A stretch of 64,000 bases of DNA from Pseudomonas oryzihabitans NBRC 102199 (GTDB taxonomy: Bacteria; Pseudomonadota; Gammaproteobacteria; Pseudomonadales; Pseudomonadaceae), in the NCBI RefSeq assembly GCF_000730625.1, contig NZ_BBIT01000005.1, forward strand, positions 496,001-560,000. The letters run 5' to 3'. Shown in pieces: positions 26,889 to 34,818 of this stretch. A program made the position numbers and the translations under genes. Position 1 is the stretch's first letter. The number at the start of each line of letters is the position of its first letter. Under the pieces are notes generated by a model. It worked only from the letters and a program-made list of their open reading frames with translations. It was not told where the DNA came from and made no database searches.

Positions 26889-27665
26889 ATGAAGAAATTG
26901 CTCGCCACCGCCGCCCTGCTGGCCGCCAGCCTGGCCGCCCACGCCGCCGAGACCCTCAGCGTCGCCGCCACCCCGGTGCCCCACGCCGAGATCCTCGAAT
27001 TCGTCAAACCCCAGCTGGCCAAGGAAGGGGTGGACCTGCAGATCAAGGTCTTCACCGACTACGTGCAGCCCAACCTGCAGGTGGCCCAGAAGCGTCTGGA
27101 CGCCAATTTCTTCCAGCACCAGCCCTACCTGGATGAATTCAACAAGAGCCGCGGTACCGACCTGGTGACCGTCGCCCAGGTGCATGTCGAGCCCTTCGGC
27201 ATCTACTCGCAAAAGATCAAGAAGCTCGACGAAGTCCGCGAAGGCGCCGTCGTGGCCATCCCCAGCGACGCCACCAATGGCGGCCGTGCCCTGCTGCTGC
27301 TGGAAAAGGCCGGGCTGATCAAGCTCAAGGACAGCGCCAACATCCTCGCCACGCCCAAGGACATCGCCGAGAATCCCAAGAAGCTCAAGTTCAAGGAGCT
27401 GGAAGCCGCGACCCTGCCACGCGTGCTGAATCAGGTCGACCTGGCGCTGATCAACACCAACTACGCCCTGGAAGCCAAGCTCAACCCGACCCAGGACGCC
27501 CTGCTGCTGGAAGGCAAGGAATCGCCCTACGCCAACATCCTGGTCGCCCGTCCGGACAACAAGGACAGCGATGCCGTGCAGAAGCTGGCCAAGGCGCTGA
27601 ACACCCCGGCGGTGAAGCAATTCATCGAAGAGAAATACAAGGGCGCCGTGGTGCCGGCGTTCTAA
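26889..27665 (+). CDS. Methionine-binding protein MetQ, second copy
   Basis: 258 residues with its own signal peptide (MKKLLATAALLAASLAAHA). It is clearly a paralogue of the preceding MetQ: both share PHAEILEF-KPQLAKEGVDL, KELEAATLPRVLNQVDLALIN and the C-terminal YKGAVVPAF. Differences are scattered, as expected for an older duplication. It may widen the substrate range of MetNI. A strong terminator follows 20 bases after the stop. Confidence 0.92.
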   Translation: MKKLLATAALLAASLAAHAAETLSVAATPVPHAEILEFVKPQLAKEGVDLQIKVFTDYVQPNLQVAQKRLDANFFQHQPYLDEFNKSRGTDLVTVAQVHVEPFGIYSQKIKKLDEVREGAVVAIPSDATNGGRALLLLEKAGLIKLKDSANILATPKDIAENPKKLKFKELEAATLPRVLNQVDLALINTNYALEAKLNPTQDALLLEGKESPYANILVARPDNKDSDAVQKLAKALNTPAVKQFIEEKYKGAVVPAF

Positions 27666-27684
27666 GTGCTGCCCGAGACAAGAG

Positions 27685-27711
27685 ACGCCGGCCCCGTGCC
27701 GGCGTTTTTCG
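27685..27711 (+). terminator. Rho-independent terminator of the met operon
   Basis: ACGCCGGC (27685-27692) and GCCGGCGT (27698-27705) form an 8-bp stem with loop CCCGT, followed by a T tract. Confidence 0.88.
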
Positions 27712-27717
27712 TAGGGC

Positions 27718-27993
27718 TCAATGGCGTTTCAGGGGGACGACGCCCATTCCCAGGCCGAAGGGTCGAAAGACCGCTTGCAGCGTCGCCAGGGTGGGATTGC
27801 CTTCATCCTGCTCCAATTGTCGCAAGGTACGCAGCGAGATACGGGCCATGCGTGCGAAGTCAGCCTGGGTCAGGCCGGTTATGTCGCGACGGAGGCGGCG
27901 GACACCGGTGCCCAGACTCAGGCGCCCGGTCTGTAATCCTTCACGGATATCATCCAGCTTGTGTTGCCGCAGTTCCGGATCATCGAGGTTCAT
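27718..27993 (-). CDS. HipB-like antitoxin with helix-turn-helix
   Basis: 91 residues. The Cro/CI-type helix-turn-helix covers about 39-75 (LTQADFARMARISLRTLRQLEQ), followed by GNPTLATLQAVFRPFGLGMG, typical of antitoxin-type repressors. Its start overlaps the end of the hipA-like gene by 4 bases (ATGA-type coupling), so the toxin gene comes first in the operon. It should bind the palindromes in front of hipA as repressor and neutralise the kinase. Confidence 0.82.
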   Translation of the reverse strand: MNLDDPELRQHKLDDIREGLQTGRLSLGTGVRRLRRDITGLTQADFARMARISLRTLRQLEQDEGNPTLATLQAVFRPFGLGMGVVPLKRH

Positions 27994-29315
27994 AGCAGCC
28001 CTGCCTCGCGCAAATGGCTATCCAGACGCCGTAACGGAATCCGCGGATGTTCCCAGGTGGCCCGGGGCAGCATCGGCTGCAACAGGTCCGGCAGGGAGCG
28101 GAGCTGCTCGGCGTTCTGCTTGAGTGCTTCCCACAGCCGTTCGGGATCGTCCCACTCGGCCAGCAGCCGACAGGTCGCGTACCAATCGACAGCGCCCGCC
28201 TGCTCGACGGGCGTTGGCCATTTGCTGGTTCGGGTGATGCCCTGCTCATCCATGACCATGGGGGCAAGGTCGTAGAGAGGCGCCAGGCGCACGCGATGCT
28301 CATCTCGCAGAATGGCGGTATTGCGGCCGTGGTTGTCACTGTTGCCCAGCAGCTGATTGAGCAGATCACGGCGCAGGTAGTCGTCCAGCAGCGCCGGAAT
28401 CTCGCGGTCCTGACCCGCTGCGCGCCAGACCCTGATCAGGGCGCCGATGGCGTCGAGATGATTTAGATAGCTGCCGGGCACCAGGGTGTGAGTCAGCGAA
28501 TAGAGGGATTCAACGGCCAGACGCTCTACGTGTTGCGGGCCGGTGCAGCGGTCGAAGCGTGGCAGCCAGAGACTGGGGCGGCGACCTTCTTCCAGGGCGA
28601 GTCCGTTTTCAGCGACGGTCTCCAGCCCAAGGGTATTCAAGGCCCGATAGTAGCCGTGCTCGCTACGCAGGATGTCCTGGTCCGTGGCGTTGCCTTTGTT
28701 GCGCGGAAACTTCACCAGCCAGTGTCGACAGGCCAGGTCATCGGCTAGGGTGGCATCTGGATGGAGCAAGCCCTGAGCATCTTCGGCCAGCAGTAGCTTG
28801 GGTGCATCGCCACCTGCCCCGGTTGCACCGCCGATGGCGGCACCTTGCTCATAGGCATACTCCAAAAAGTCCTGATCGCGAGCGATGACCTGTTCACGGG
28901 TAAAGCCCACGGAGGGTGTCTGCGCCAGCCCGTCCAGCGACTCACGAATTCGCAGATGGCCAATGGGCGCTGGCGTGCAGCGCGATAACAATTGAAAGTC
29001 GGTCTGCGCAGCTTCCGCTGCGGTCAGCCCGAGGCGAGGCAGCAGAAAGCGGCGAGCGGCGCCAGCCGGGAGAATGTCCTGGAGAAACGCTGGCCAATGG
29101 GGCAGGCGCTCGACCTCCCAACTCAAAGGCAGGTTGGCGCTCACGGCTGCAGCCGTCGGCTTGCCGAAATCGTCGAGATGATCGCTCAGGTAGGCGGCCA
29201 GATAGCTGAGGGTGCAGGCGCCTTGTTGGGGGCCTTGCCCAGGGTCATCGAAAACCAGGCGCAGGGCATCGTGCCAATGCCCGCTCAGATAGGCTTGAAC
29301 CACGAGCGTACTCAC
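27990..29315 (-). CDS. HipA-family serine/threonine kinase toxin
   Basis: 441 residues, GTG start with GGAGGT 5 bases upstream. It contains the HipA N-terminal domain (about 5-105) and the kinase-like core. Catalytic features are GNSDNHGRNTAIL (D327, N332) and LAPLYDLAPM (D349); a Gly-rich loop IGGATGAGGDAPK lies near residue 150. Known HipA enzymes phosphorylate targets such as glutamyl-tRNA synthetase to slow growth; the target here is unknown. The order toxin-antitoxin is the reverse of E. coli hipBA. Kinase residues appear intact. Confidence 0.87.
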   Translation of the reverse strand: MSTLVVQAYLSGHWHDALRLVFDDPGQGPQQGACTLSYLAAYLSDHLDDFGKPTAAAVSANLPLSWEVERLPHWPAFLQDILPAGAARRFLLPRLGLTAAEAAQTDFQLLSRCTPAPIGHLRIRESLDGLAQTPSVGFTREQVIARDQDFLEYAYEQGAAIGGATGAGGDAPKLLLAEDAQGLLHPDATLADDLACRHWLVKFPRNKGNATDQDILRSEHGYYRALNTLGLETVAENGLALEEGRRPSLWLPRFDRCTGPQHVERLAVESLYSLTHTLVPGSYLNHLDAIGALIRVWRAAGQDREIPALLDDYLRRDLLNQLLGNSDNHGRNTAILRDEHRVRLAPLYDLAPMVMDEQGITRTSKWPTPVEQAGAVDWYATCRLLAEWDDPERLWEALKQNAEQLRSLPDLLQPMLPRATWEHPRIPLRRLDSHLREAGLL

Positions 29316-29326
29316 GGCAGACCTCC

Positions 29327-29340
29327 GGCAATATACTGCC
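29327..29340. promoter_or_regulatory. hip operator palindrome 1
   Basis: GGCAATATACTGCC, with GGCA/TGCC arms around 6 bases, lies just upstream of the hipA ribosome-binding site. It shares the extended TATCGGCA half with palindrome 2 in the opposite orientation. Confidence 0.7.
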
Positions 29341-29344
29341 GATA

Positions 29345-29390
29345 ATTATGGGTGCTATACGCATTATCGGCAATATAGTGCCTGAAACAA
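29345..29390 (-). promoter_or_regulatory. Candidate hipA promoters on the minus strand
   Basis: Two overlapping solutions exist: TTGTTT (29385-29390) with GATAAT (29363-29368), spacer 16; and TTGCCG (29368-29373) with CATAAT (29345-29350), spacer 17. Palindrome 2 lies between or across these boxes, so binding there would block RNA polymerase. Confidence 0.5.
29369..29382. promoter_or_regulatory. hip operator palindrome 2
   Basis: GGCAATATAGTGCC, same GGCA-N6-TGCC form as palindrome 1; the centres are exactly 42 bp apart. It overlaps the promoter spacer. Confidence 0.7.
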
Positions 29391-29410
29391 GCTTATATAG
29401 CGCGATATTG

Positions 29411-29424
29411 GGTATTAAATTGCC
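29411..29424. promoter_or_regulatory. hip operator palindrome 3 (degenerate)
   Basis: GGTATTAAATTGCC has one mismatch in the arms. Its centre is again 42 bp from palindrome 2. It overlaps the stop codon of the MFS transporter gene. Confidence 0.5.
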
Positions 29425-30581
29425 GTTTGCATGGTCGGCGCGCTGCCCCTACGGCCGACGATCACCAGCAATACCGCAGCACCGGCCGCCATCAGCAGCG
29501 GCAGGGCGTGGCCGGTGAGCCACTGGCTGGCAGCGCCGGTGACCAGCGGGCCGACCAGGCAGCCGACGCCCCAGAGCTGGGCGATGCAGGCGTTGGCGCT
29601 GACCAGTTCGGCGTCGCGATAGCGCTCGCCCACCAGGATCAGCGCCAGGGTGAAGAGGCCGCCGGCGGTGGCGCCGAACAGCACCAGCAGTGGCCAGACG
29701 CCCGCGGTGTGCAGCAGCAGCGGCAGGGCCAGACTGACCGCCAGCAGCCCCAGGGCGCAGCCAAGGAACAGGCCCTGGCGCGAGAGGCGATCGGCGAGCA
29801 GGCCCAGGGGAAGTTGCAGCAGGGCATCGCCCACCACCACGGCGCTGACCATGTACAGCGCCAGTTGCTGGCCGAAGCCCTGGTTGAGCGCATAGACCGG
29901 CAGCAGGGTGAGGATCATTGCCTCGAAGCAGGCGAACAGCGCCACCGCCCAGGCGATGGCTGGAGCACCGCGACAGAAGTCCAGCAGCGCTCGCCAGGCC
30001 GCGGTATGGCCGCCGGCGGCCGGCGCGCCCTGGCGGCCGAGCAGCAGGGCAGCGCCGCCGAGCATGAGCAGGGCGCCGAGCCAGAAGCCCTGGTCGCCCT
30101 CGGTGCCCAGCACCCCCAGCAGCAGCGGACCGGCCAGCTGGCTCAGGGCGTAGCTGCTGCCATAGAGGGCCACCAGGCGGCCGCGCCAACGATCGGTGAT
30201 GACCTGGTTCATCCAGCTTTCGCCAAGCACGAAGACCAGGGTGAGGATGGCGCCCAGGGCCAGGCGCAGGAGCAGCCACAAGGGGTAGCTGGGCAGCAGC
30301 GAGAGCACGATCAGCGAGGCGGCGCCACTGATCAGGCACAGTCGCATCAGCCGCGGCGTGCCGATGCGCGCGGCCAGGCGTCCGGCCAGACTGGCGCCGG
30401 TGAGGATGCCGAGGGCTGGCGAGGCGGCCATGACGCCGATGGCGAAGCTGCCATAGCCCCAGCCTTCCAGGCGCAGCGAGACCAGCGGCATCGACAGGCC
30501 GCTGGCCAGGCCCACGCTGATGACACTGCCCAGCACGGCGAAATAGATGGCCCAGGGCATGGGCGATGGCGAGGAATTCAT
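29415..30581 (-). CDS. MFS transporter
   Basis: 388 residues with about 12 hydrophobic segments in two halves. The family loop between helices 2 and 3 is seen as GRLAARIGTPRLMR. Resembles the YcaD-like/UMF group of drug- or metabolite-exporting MFS proteins. The substrate cannot be deduced. Stop codon TAA at 29415-29417, about 100 bases before the hipA start on the same strand. No regulator gene is attached. Confidence 0.82.
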   Translation of the reverse strand: MNSSPSPMPWAIYFAVLGSVISVGLASGLSMPLVSLRLEGWGYGSFAIGVMAASPALGILTGASLAGRLAARIGTPRLMRLCLISGAASLIVLSLLPSYPLWLLLRLALGAILTLVFVLGESWMNQVITDRWRGRLVALYGSSYALSQLAGPLLLGVLGTEGDQGFWLGALLMLGGAALLLGRQGAPAAGGHTAAWRALLDFCRGAPAIAWAVALFACFEAMILTLLPVYALNQGFGQQLALYMVSAVVVGDALLQLPLGLLADRLSRQGLFLGCALGLLAVSLALPLLLHTAGVWPLLVLFGATAGGLFTLALILVGERYRDAELVSANACIAQLWGVGCLVGPLVTGAASQWLTGHALPLLMAAGAAVLLVIVGRRGSAPTMQTAI

Positions 30582-30735
30582 GGACTCAGCCTAGCTGATC
30601 GGGGTGGAAGACGGGTAGCTGCCACGCGCAGCCTATGGAGCCCTGGGCGTCCGCCGGGGTTCCGGCACGGTTGGCCTTTGCCGGGCTTTCGCGTAGCGTG
30701 CGCGCTACCTGAAGCCGGTTGGGAGATAACAGAAC

Positions 30736-30903
30736 ATGCGGAAATGGCAATGCATCGTGTGCGGCTATATCTATGACGAAGCCCTGGGCTGGCCGGACGA
30801 CGGCATCGCGCCGGGAACGCGCTGGGAGGATGTGCCCGAGGATTGGCTGTGCCCGGACTGCGGCGTGGGCAAGGGCGACTTCGAGATGATCGCCATCGGC
30901 TGA
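30736..30903 (+). CDS. rubA: Rubredoxin
   Basis: 55 residues, a complete rubredoxin. The iron-binding cysteines are C6, C9, C39 and C42 ([14 protein letters not shown]...[11 protein letters not shown]). It is a small cytoplasmic electron carrier, often for alkane hydroxylases or oxidative-stress reactions. In P. aeruginosa two rubredoxins and rubredoxin reductase sit together next to hupA; here only one rubredoxin remains between the MFS gene and the HU gene. A bidirectional terminator follows. Confidence 0.95.
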   Translation: MRKWQCIVCGYIYDEALGWPDDGIAPGTRWEDVPEDWLCPDCGVGKGDFEMIAIG

Positions 30904-30934
30904 TCACCCCGCTCCGCGTCTTCTGCGCGGACAC

Positions 30935-30964
30935 AAAAAAGGCATCGCACGGGCGATGCCTTTT
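30935..30964. terminator. Bidirectional terminator between rubA and the HU gene
   Basis: AAAAAA, GGCATCGC (30941-30948), loop ACGG, GCGATGCC (30953-30960), TTTT. Confidence 0.9.
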
Positions 30965-30995
30965 GGCTGCAGCGGCGATCCGTGCCGCTTCATGC

Positions 30996-31271
30996 TCAGC
31001 CTTCGATGCTGTCCTTCAGCGCCTTGCCCGGCTTGAACGCCACCGTGTTGCTCGCACGAATCTTGACCGGCTCGCCGGTCTGGGGATTCTTCCCCATGCG
31101 GGCACCGCGGTGACGCGGCAGGAAGGTACCGAAGCCGACCAGGGTAACGCTGTCCTTGCGGTGCAGCGCATTCGCGATCTCGTCCAGCAGCGTGTTGAGC
31201 ACGACGTTGGCTTGTTCCTTTGGAAGTCCGACTTTTTCAGCGATCACAGTCGCCAATTCAGGCTTGCGCAT
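30996..31271 (-). CDS. hupA: Nucleoid protein HU
   Basis: 91 residues from the ATG at 31271 (MRKPELATVIAEKVGL); seven further residues upstream would be non-canonical. Features of HU/IHF: GFGTFLPRHRGARMGKNPQTG beta-arm and the C-terminal AFKPGKALKDSIEG. It compacts and bends DNA without strict sequence preference. IHF is less likely because the typical RNPKTG/T region and length agree better with HU. The strand and neighbour rubA match the pseudomonad hupA locus. Confidence 0.92.
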   Translation of the reverse strand: MRKPELATVIAEKVGLPKEQANVVLNTLLDEIANALHRKDSVTLVGFGTFLPRHRGARMGKNPQTGEPVKIRASNTVAFKPGKALKDSIEG

Positions 31272-31679
31272 ACCTACCTCTCTTGGAGTCATTTTTAGCC
31301 GTGTGGGCGTCGCATGGCTTTCCTGGCAAAGCGATTACCCCCGAGATAGAGGGTGGCCCGACACAAAGATCGTTGGTGCGACAAAAGTCGAACCAGATAG
31401 CGTTATAAGGCAAAGCCGAGAAGAGCGAAAGTTAATTAGCAGACTATTAGCCGTTGGTAGGATGACTGATGCCGACTTGGACATTTATCGACCAATTTTG
31501 GCCATCTATGTGGACATTCTGTCCACTTTATGGCCGGGGAGAAAGGGGGCGGAGCGACGATGAGGGGCTCTGGCAAGCCGGTATCGCGATCAGCGACGGC
31601 GCTGCGGACTTCTGATCCGGCAGCGCCGCTGAGGTGAGGGAAGGGGGTGAAGCGGCCGCTGGCCGCTCCACCCTCCGGA
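31272..31679. other. Gene-free stretch upstream of hupA
   Basis: 408 bases between the HU and SulP genes. It should hold the hupA promoter (minus strand). The part at 31400-31540 is AT-rich for this window. A perfect hairpin GTGGACA-TTC-TGTCCAC (31510-31526) and a GC-rich inverted repeat AGCGGCC-GCT-GGCCGCT near 31650 (just after the SulP stop) are the only structures. No reading frame looks coding. Confidence 0.6.
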
Positions 31680-33239
31680 TCAGGCCGGTGCCTGGGCCGG
31701 CATGACCGGTTGACCCGCCGGCGCCTGGCCTTCCAGGCGGCGCTCCAGGGCCTTGGGCTCGATCACCAGGCGCATGCCATTGCTGGCCTGGGTGCGCCCC
31801 CAGTCCTCGAGCAGCTCCATGCAGGCGTGATCGATATAGGAGACGCGCTCCAGGGGCACGTGCAGGGTGGTGCCGGGCTTGACCTGTTCCAGCACCTTGG
31901 TCAGCTGGGGCACGCGCAGGAAGGTCGCGGCGCCCACCAGGCGCAGGTCGGCCTGGTCCGGCTGGTCTTCGCGATAGGTCAGGCTGACCTTGAGTTGCGC
32001 CGCCTTGACCGCCAGGAAGGCGATGGACAGGCCGAAGCCCACCAGCACCCCGGTCAGCAGATCGGTGGCGACGATCATCAGGGCGGTCAGGGCATAGATG
32101 ATCATGGGTGTCCGGCCATAGCGCTTGAGCCCGGTCAGCGACTTGGGATCGGCCAGCTTGACGCCGGTGAACACCAGCACGCCGGCCAGGCTCGCCACCG
32201 GCACCAGCTTGAGCACGAAGGGCAGGGCGGCGACGAAAGCCAGCAGCCAGAGGCCGTGGAAGATGGTGGAGGCGCGACTGGTGGCGCCGGCCTGGACATT
32301 GGCCGAGCTGCGCACGATGACCCCGGTCATGGGCAGGGCGCCAACGGCACCGCAGAGCAGGTTGCCGACACCCTGGGCGCCCAGCTCGCGGTCGAAGTGC
32401 GAGCGCGGCCCGGTGTGCATGCGGTCCACCGCGGCGGCCGAGAGCAGGGTCTCGGCGCTGGCGATGAAGGCCAGGGCGAGGGCGGCCACCACCAGTTCGG
32501 CATTGGCCAGCATGCCCAGGTCGGCAAAGGTCACCCAGTCGATGGCGTCGGCCAGGTTGTTGGGCACTTCCACGCGGCGGATGTCCAGCGCCAGCCAGAG
32601 ACTGGCCAGGGTCGCCAGGGTCACGCCGATCAGGGCGCCGGGCAGGAAGCGCAGGGTCTGCGGGCGGAATTTCTCCCACAGCCACATGCTGGCGATGGTC
32701 AGCAGACCGATCAGCGCCGCCTGGGCGCCGCTGCCACTGCCGTTCCACTGGCTTGCCGCGGTGAGGGCGGCGCCGGGGAAGGCCAGCAGGTTGGACAGGC
32801 CCGAGGCCGCCGGCTTGGCATCCAGCATCACGTGCAGCTGCGAGAGCACGATGAGGATGCCGATGCCGGCGAGCATGCCGTAGACGACGGCGGGCGAGGT
32901 GACGCGGAACCAGGCGCCCAGGCGGGTGAAGCCGGCGATGAGCTGCAGCAGGCCGGCCAGCAGCAGCACCGGGCCCAGGGCCTCGATGCCGTGGCGGTTG
33001 ATCAGGTCGAACACCAGCACCACCAGGCCGGCGGCCGGACCGCTGACCTGCAGCGGCGAGCCGGCGAGAAAGCCGACCACCAGGCCACCGATGATGCCGG
33101 TGATGATGCCCTTGGCCGGCGGCATGCCGGAGGCGATGGCGATCCCCATGCACAGCGGCAGGGCGACCAGAAACACCACGAGTGAGGCCAGGGCATCGCG
33201 CGACAGGCTGCGCCCCGGGGTCTGTTGATTGCCAAGCAT
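31680..33239 (-). CDS. SulP-family anion transporter with C-terminal STAS-like domain
   Basis: 519 residues. Around 12-14 hydrophobic segments occupy about 15-405 with the SulP phrases PLCMGIAIASGMPPAKGIITGIIGG and GNLLCGAVGALPMTGVIVRSSANVQAGATSR. A STAS-like tail covers about 415-500. It lies immediately downstream of a beta-carbonic anhydrase gene on the same strand, which suggests bicarbonate rather than sulfate as substrate. This is inferred from the neighbour. Confidence 0.88.
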   Translation of the reverse strand: MLGNQQTPGRSLSRDALASLVVFLVALPLCMGIAIASGMPPAKGIITGIIGGLVVGFLAGSPLQVSGPAAGLVVLVFDLINRHGIEALGPVLLLAGLLQLIAGFTRLGAWFRVTSPAVVYGMLAGIGILIVLSQLHVMLDAKPAASGLSNLLAFPGAALTAASQWNGSGSGAQAALIGLLTIASMWLWEKFRPQTLRFLPGALIGVTLATLASLWLALDIRRVEVPNNLADAIDWVTFADLGMLANAELVVAALALAFIASAETLLSAAAVDRMHTGPRSHFDRELGAQGVGNLLCGAVGALPMTGVIVRSSANVQAGATSRASTIFHGLWLLAFVAALPFVLKLVPVASLAGVLVFTGVKLADPKSLTGLKRYGRTPMIIYALTALMIVATDLLTGVLVGFGLSIAFLAVKAAQLKVSLTYREDQPDQADLRLVGAATFLRVPQLTKVLEQVKPGTTLHVPLERVSYIDHACMELLEDWGRTQASNGMRLVIEPKALERRLEGQAPAGQPVMPAQAPA

Positions 33240-33450
33240 GGTCCTGGTCCTCCAGCGACTAGGTAAAGGGGTGCCCGCGCGTCATATCACGTCGTATGAC
33301 ACGGTTCGGGATTCAGGCGGCTAGCGGAAAGGGTGGACGGTCCCGATGGAGCCCCAAGTGGGGATCGCCCGGCGCGGTGCGCTGTTATGGCGACGGATCG
33401 GCTGACCCGTCTTGCAATGGCCATCCGGCGAACCGGATGGCCACCGTGGA

Positions 33451-34158
33451 TCAGGCCTGCTGCAGGCGCGGACGCGGGGTGGCAACCGGCATGTTCTCGC
33501 CATCCAGGGGCAGGAAGCGCTCCTGCTGGGCGTCGTACGCCTTGATCTCGCTGGTCTCGATGGAATAGACCCAACCATGGATCTGCAGCTGACCGCTGGC
33601 CAGGCGCGAGGCCACTGAGGGGTGGGTGCGCAGGTGGACCAGCTGGGCCACCACGTTTTCCTCGGTCAAAAAGCCCAGGGTGCCGCCGTGGCCGCAGTCG
33701 CAATGGCCATGGTCCTCGACCACGGTACGGGCGACCTCGGCGTGGCGCAGCCAGACCTTTACCGTCGGCATCTTTTCCAGCGGATCGGGATTGAGCACCG
33801 CCTTCATGGCGCCGCAGTCGGAGTGGCCGCAGATGATGATGTGCTTCACGCCGAGGGCCACGACCGCGTATTCGATGGCGGTGGAGACGCCACCGTTCAT
33901 CTGGCCGTAGGGGGGCACCACGTTGCCGACGTTACGGGTCACGAACAGATCGCCCGGCGAACTCTGGGTGATGAGTTCCGGGACGATGCGCGAGTCGGCG
34001 CAGGTGATGAACATGGCTTTGGGCGACTGCGCACTGGCGAGCTTCTTGAACAGCGCTTCCTGTTCGGGAAAGACATCCTGGCGGAAACGCTTGAAACCAT
34101 CGACCAGTTGCAGGAGGGCCTCGTCGGGTGCGCCGAAGGTATCCGTGTTGTCGCTCAT
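33451..34158 (-). CDS. Beta-class carbonic anhydrase
   Basis: 235 residues from the ATG at 34158, which has GAGG upstream; a TTG seven codons further upstream was rejected. The zinc and catalytic residues are intact: C53, D55, R57 (ITCADSRIVP), H112 and C115 (IICGHSDCGAMK). It interconverts CO2 and bicarbonate in the cytoplasm. The downstream SulP transporter gene (about 210 bases away, same strand) fits a bicarbonate supply unit. Confidence 0.93.
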   Translation of the reverse strand: MSDNTDTFGAPDEALLQLVDGFKRFRQDVFPEQEALFKKLASAQSPKAMFITCADSRIVPELITQSSPGDLFVTRNVGNVVPPYGQMNGGVSTAIEYAVVALGVKHIIICGHSDCGAMKAVLNPDPLEKMPTVKVWLRHAEVARTVVEDHGHCDCGHGGTLGFLTEENVVAQLVHLRTHPSVASRLASGQLQIHGWVYSIETSEIKAYDAQQERFLPLDGENMPVATPRPRLQQA

Positions 34159-34818
34159 CTGTTTCTGACCTCTTCTCAAGTACGCAATGGCAGCGGCAAG
34201 CGCTGGTTAGTGGCTAGACGCCCCCTGGCATCGCCTCGATACGCCCCGACTCTCTCGAGCTCCGGTGGCTTCATTGTCTGGCGGTCCATCGCGTCGTCGG
34301 GCAGCGTCCTGGCACCCGGTCACTCAGTCTGGTGACCACAACCTTAATCCACGCTGAAACAATAGCTCGTGACAGACAACGCAGAAGATATTTCAAACTT
34401 ATACTGAGATCATCCCGCCATTATCGCTGCACGATCAGCGCTTTTAACCCTTTTATCGGCACGAAGCCGGAATATAGGCGCCGAATCGCGCTTTTCCCCG
34501 TGAAGAAAACGTGAATCGCGATAGCCGAAGAGTTTTCCTTGGCGATCAGTGGCTTGCGAGAGATGTGCAAAAATGTGAACGCAATGCCGCTGGCAGACAT
34601 CGAGCGTCTTTCGCCCACTTTGCGTCCGGCCTGTGATCTGCGGCACAGTGCCGCAGCCTAGAGCTTTCGCCAGGCTTTCAATAGGTCCAATGCCCTATAG
34701 GACAAGGGTTTGCTGGCTTTGCTTGATAGCCGCCCAAAAATCCGGTCCGACAACGGACCTCAGGATTTGCAACGCGCGGTCGATAGCGGGGGCTTTCCAG
34801 GCTCAACGGAAACTCCCC
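34159..34818. other. Longest gene-free stretch in the window
   Basis: 660 bases between the divergent carbonic anhydrase and chemoreceptor genes, notably more AT-rich than its surroundings in 34330-34620. It contains GGTCAC-N8-GTGACC (near 34319-34338) and a 19-bp palindrome CTGCGGCAC-A-GTGCCGCAG (34638-34656). Short open frames present there look random (no ribosome site, unlike codon use). Promoters for both flanking genes should lie here, but none is clear. Confidence 0.55.
34638..34656. promoter_or_regulatory. 19-bp palindrome upstream of the chemoreceptor
   Basis: CTGCGGCAC and GTGCCGCAG are perfect 9-base arms around a single A. The one-base centre suits an operator better than a terminator. 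Confidence 0.4.

Noticed and set aside
34332-34514. 60-codon frame in the carbonic anhydrase-chemoreceptor gap
   Set aside because: No ribosome-binding site, random-looking residues (rich in Arg, Ile, Phe), and codon use unlike the neighbours.
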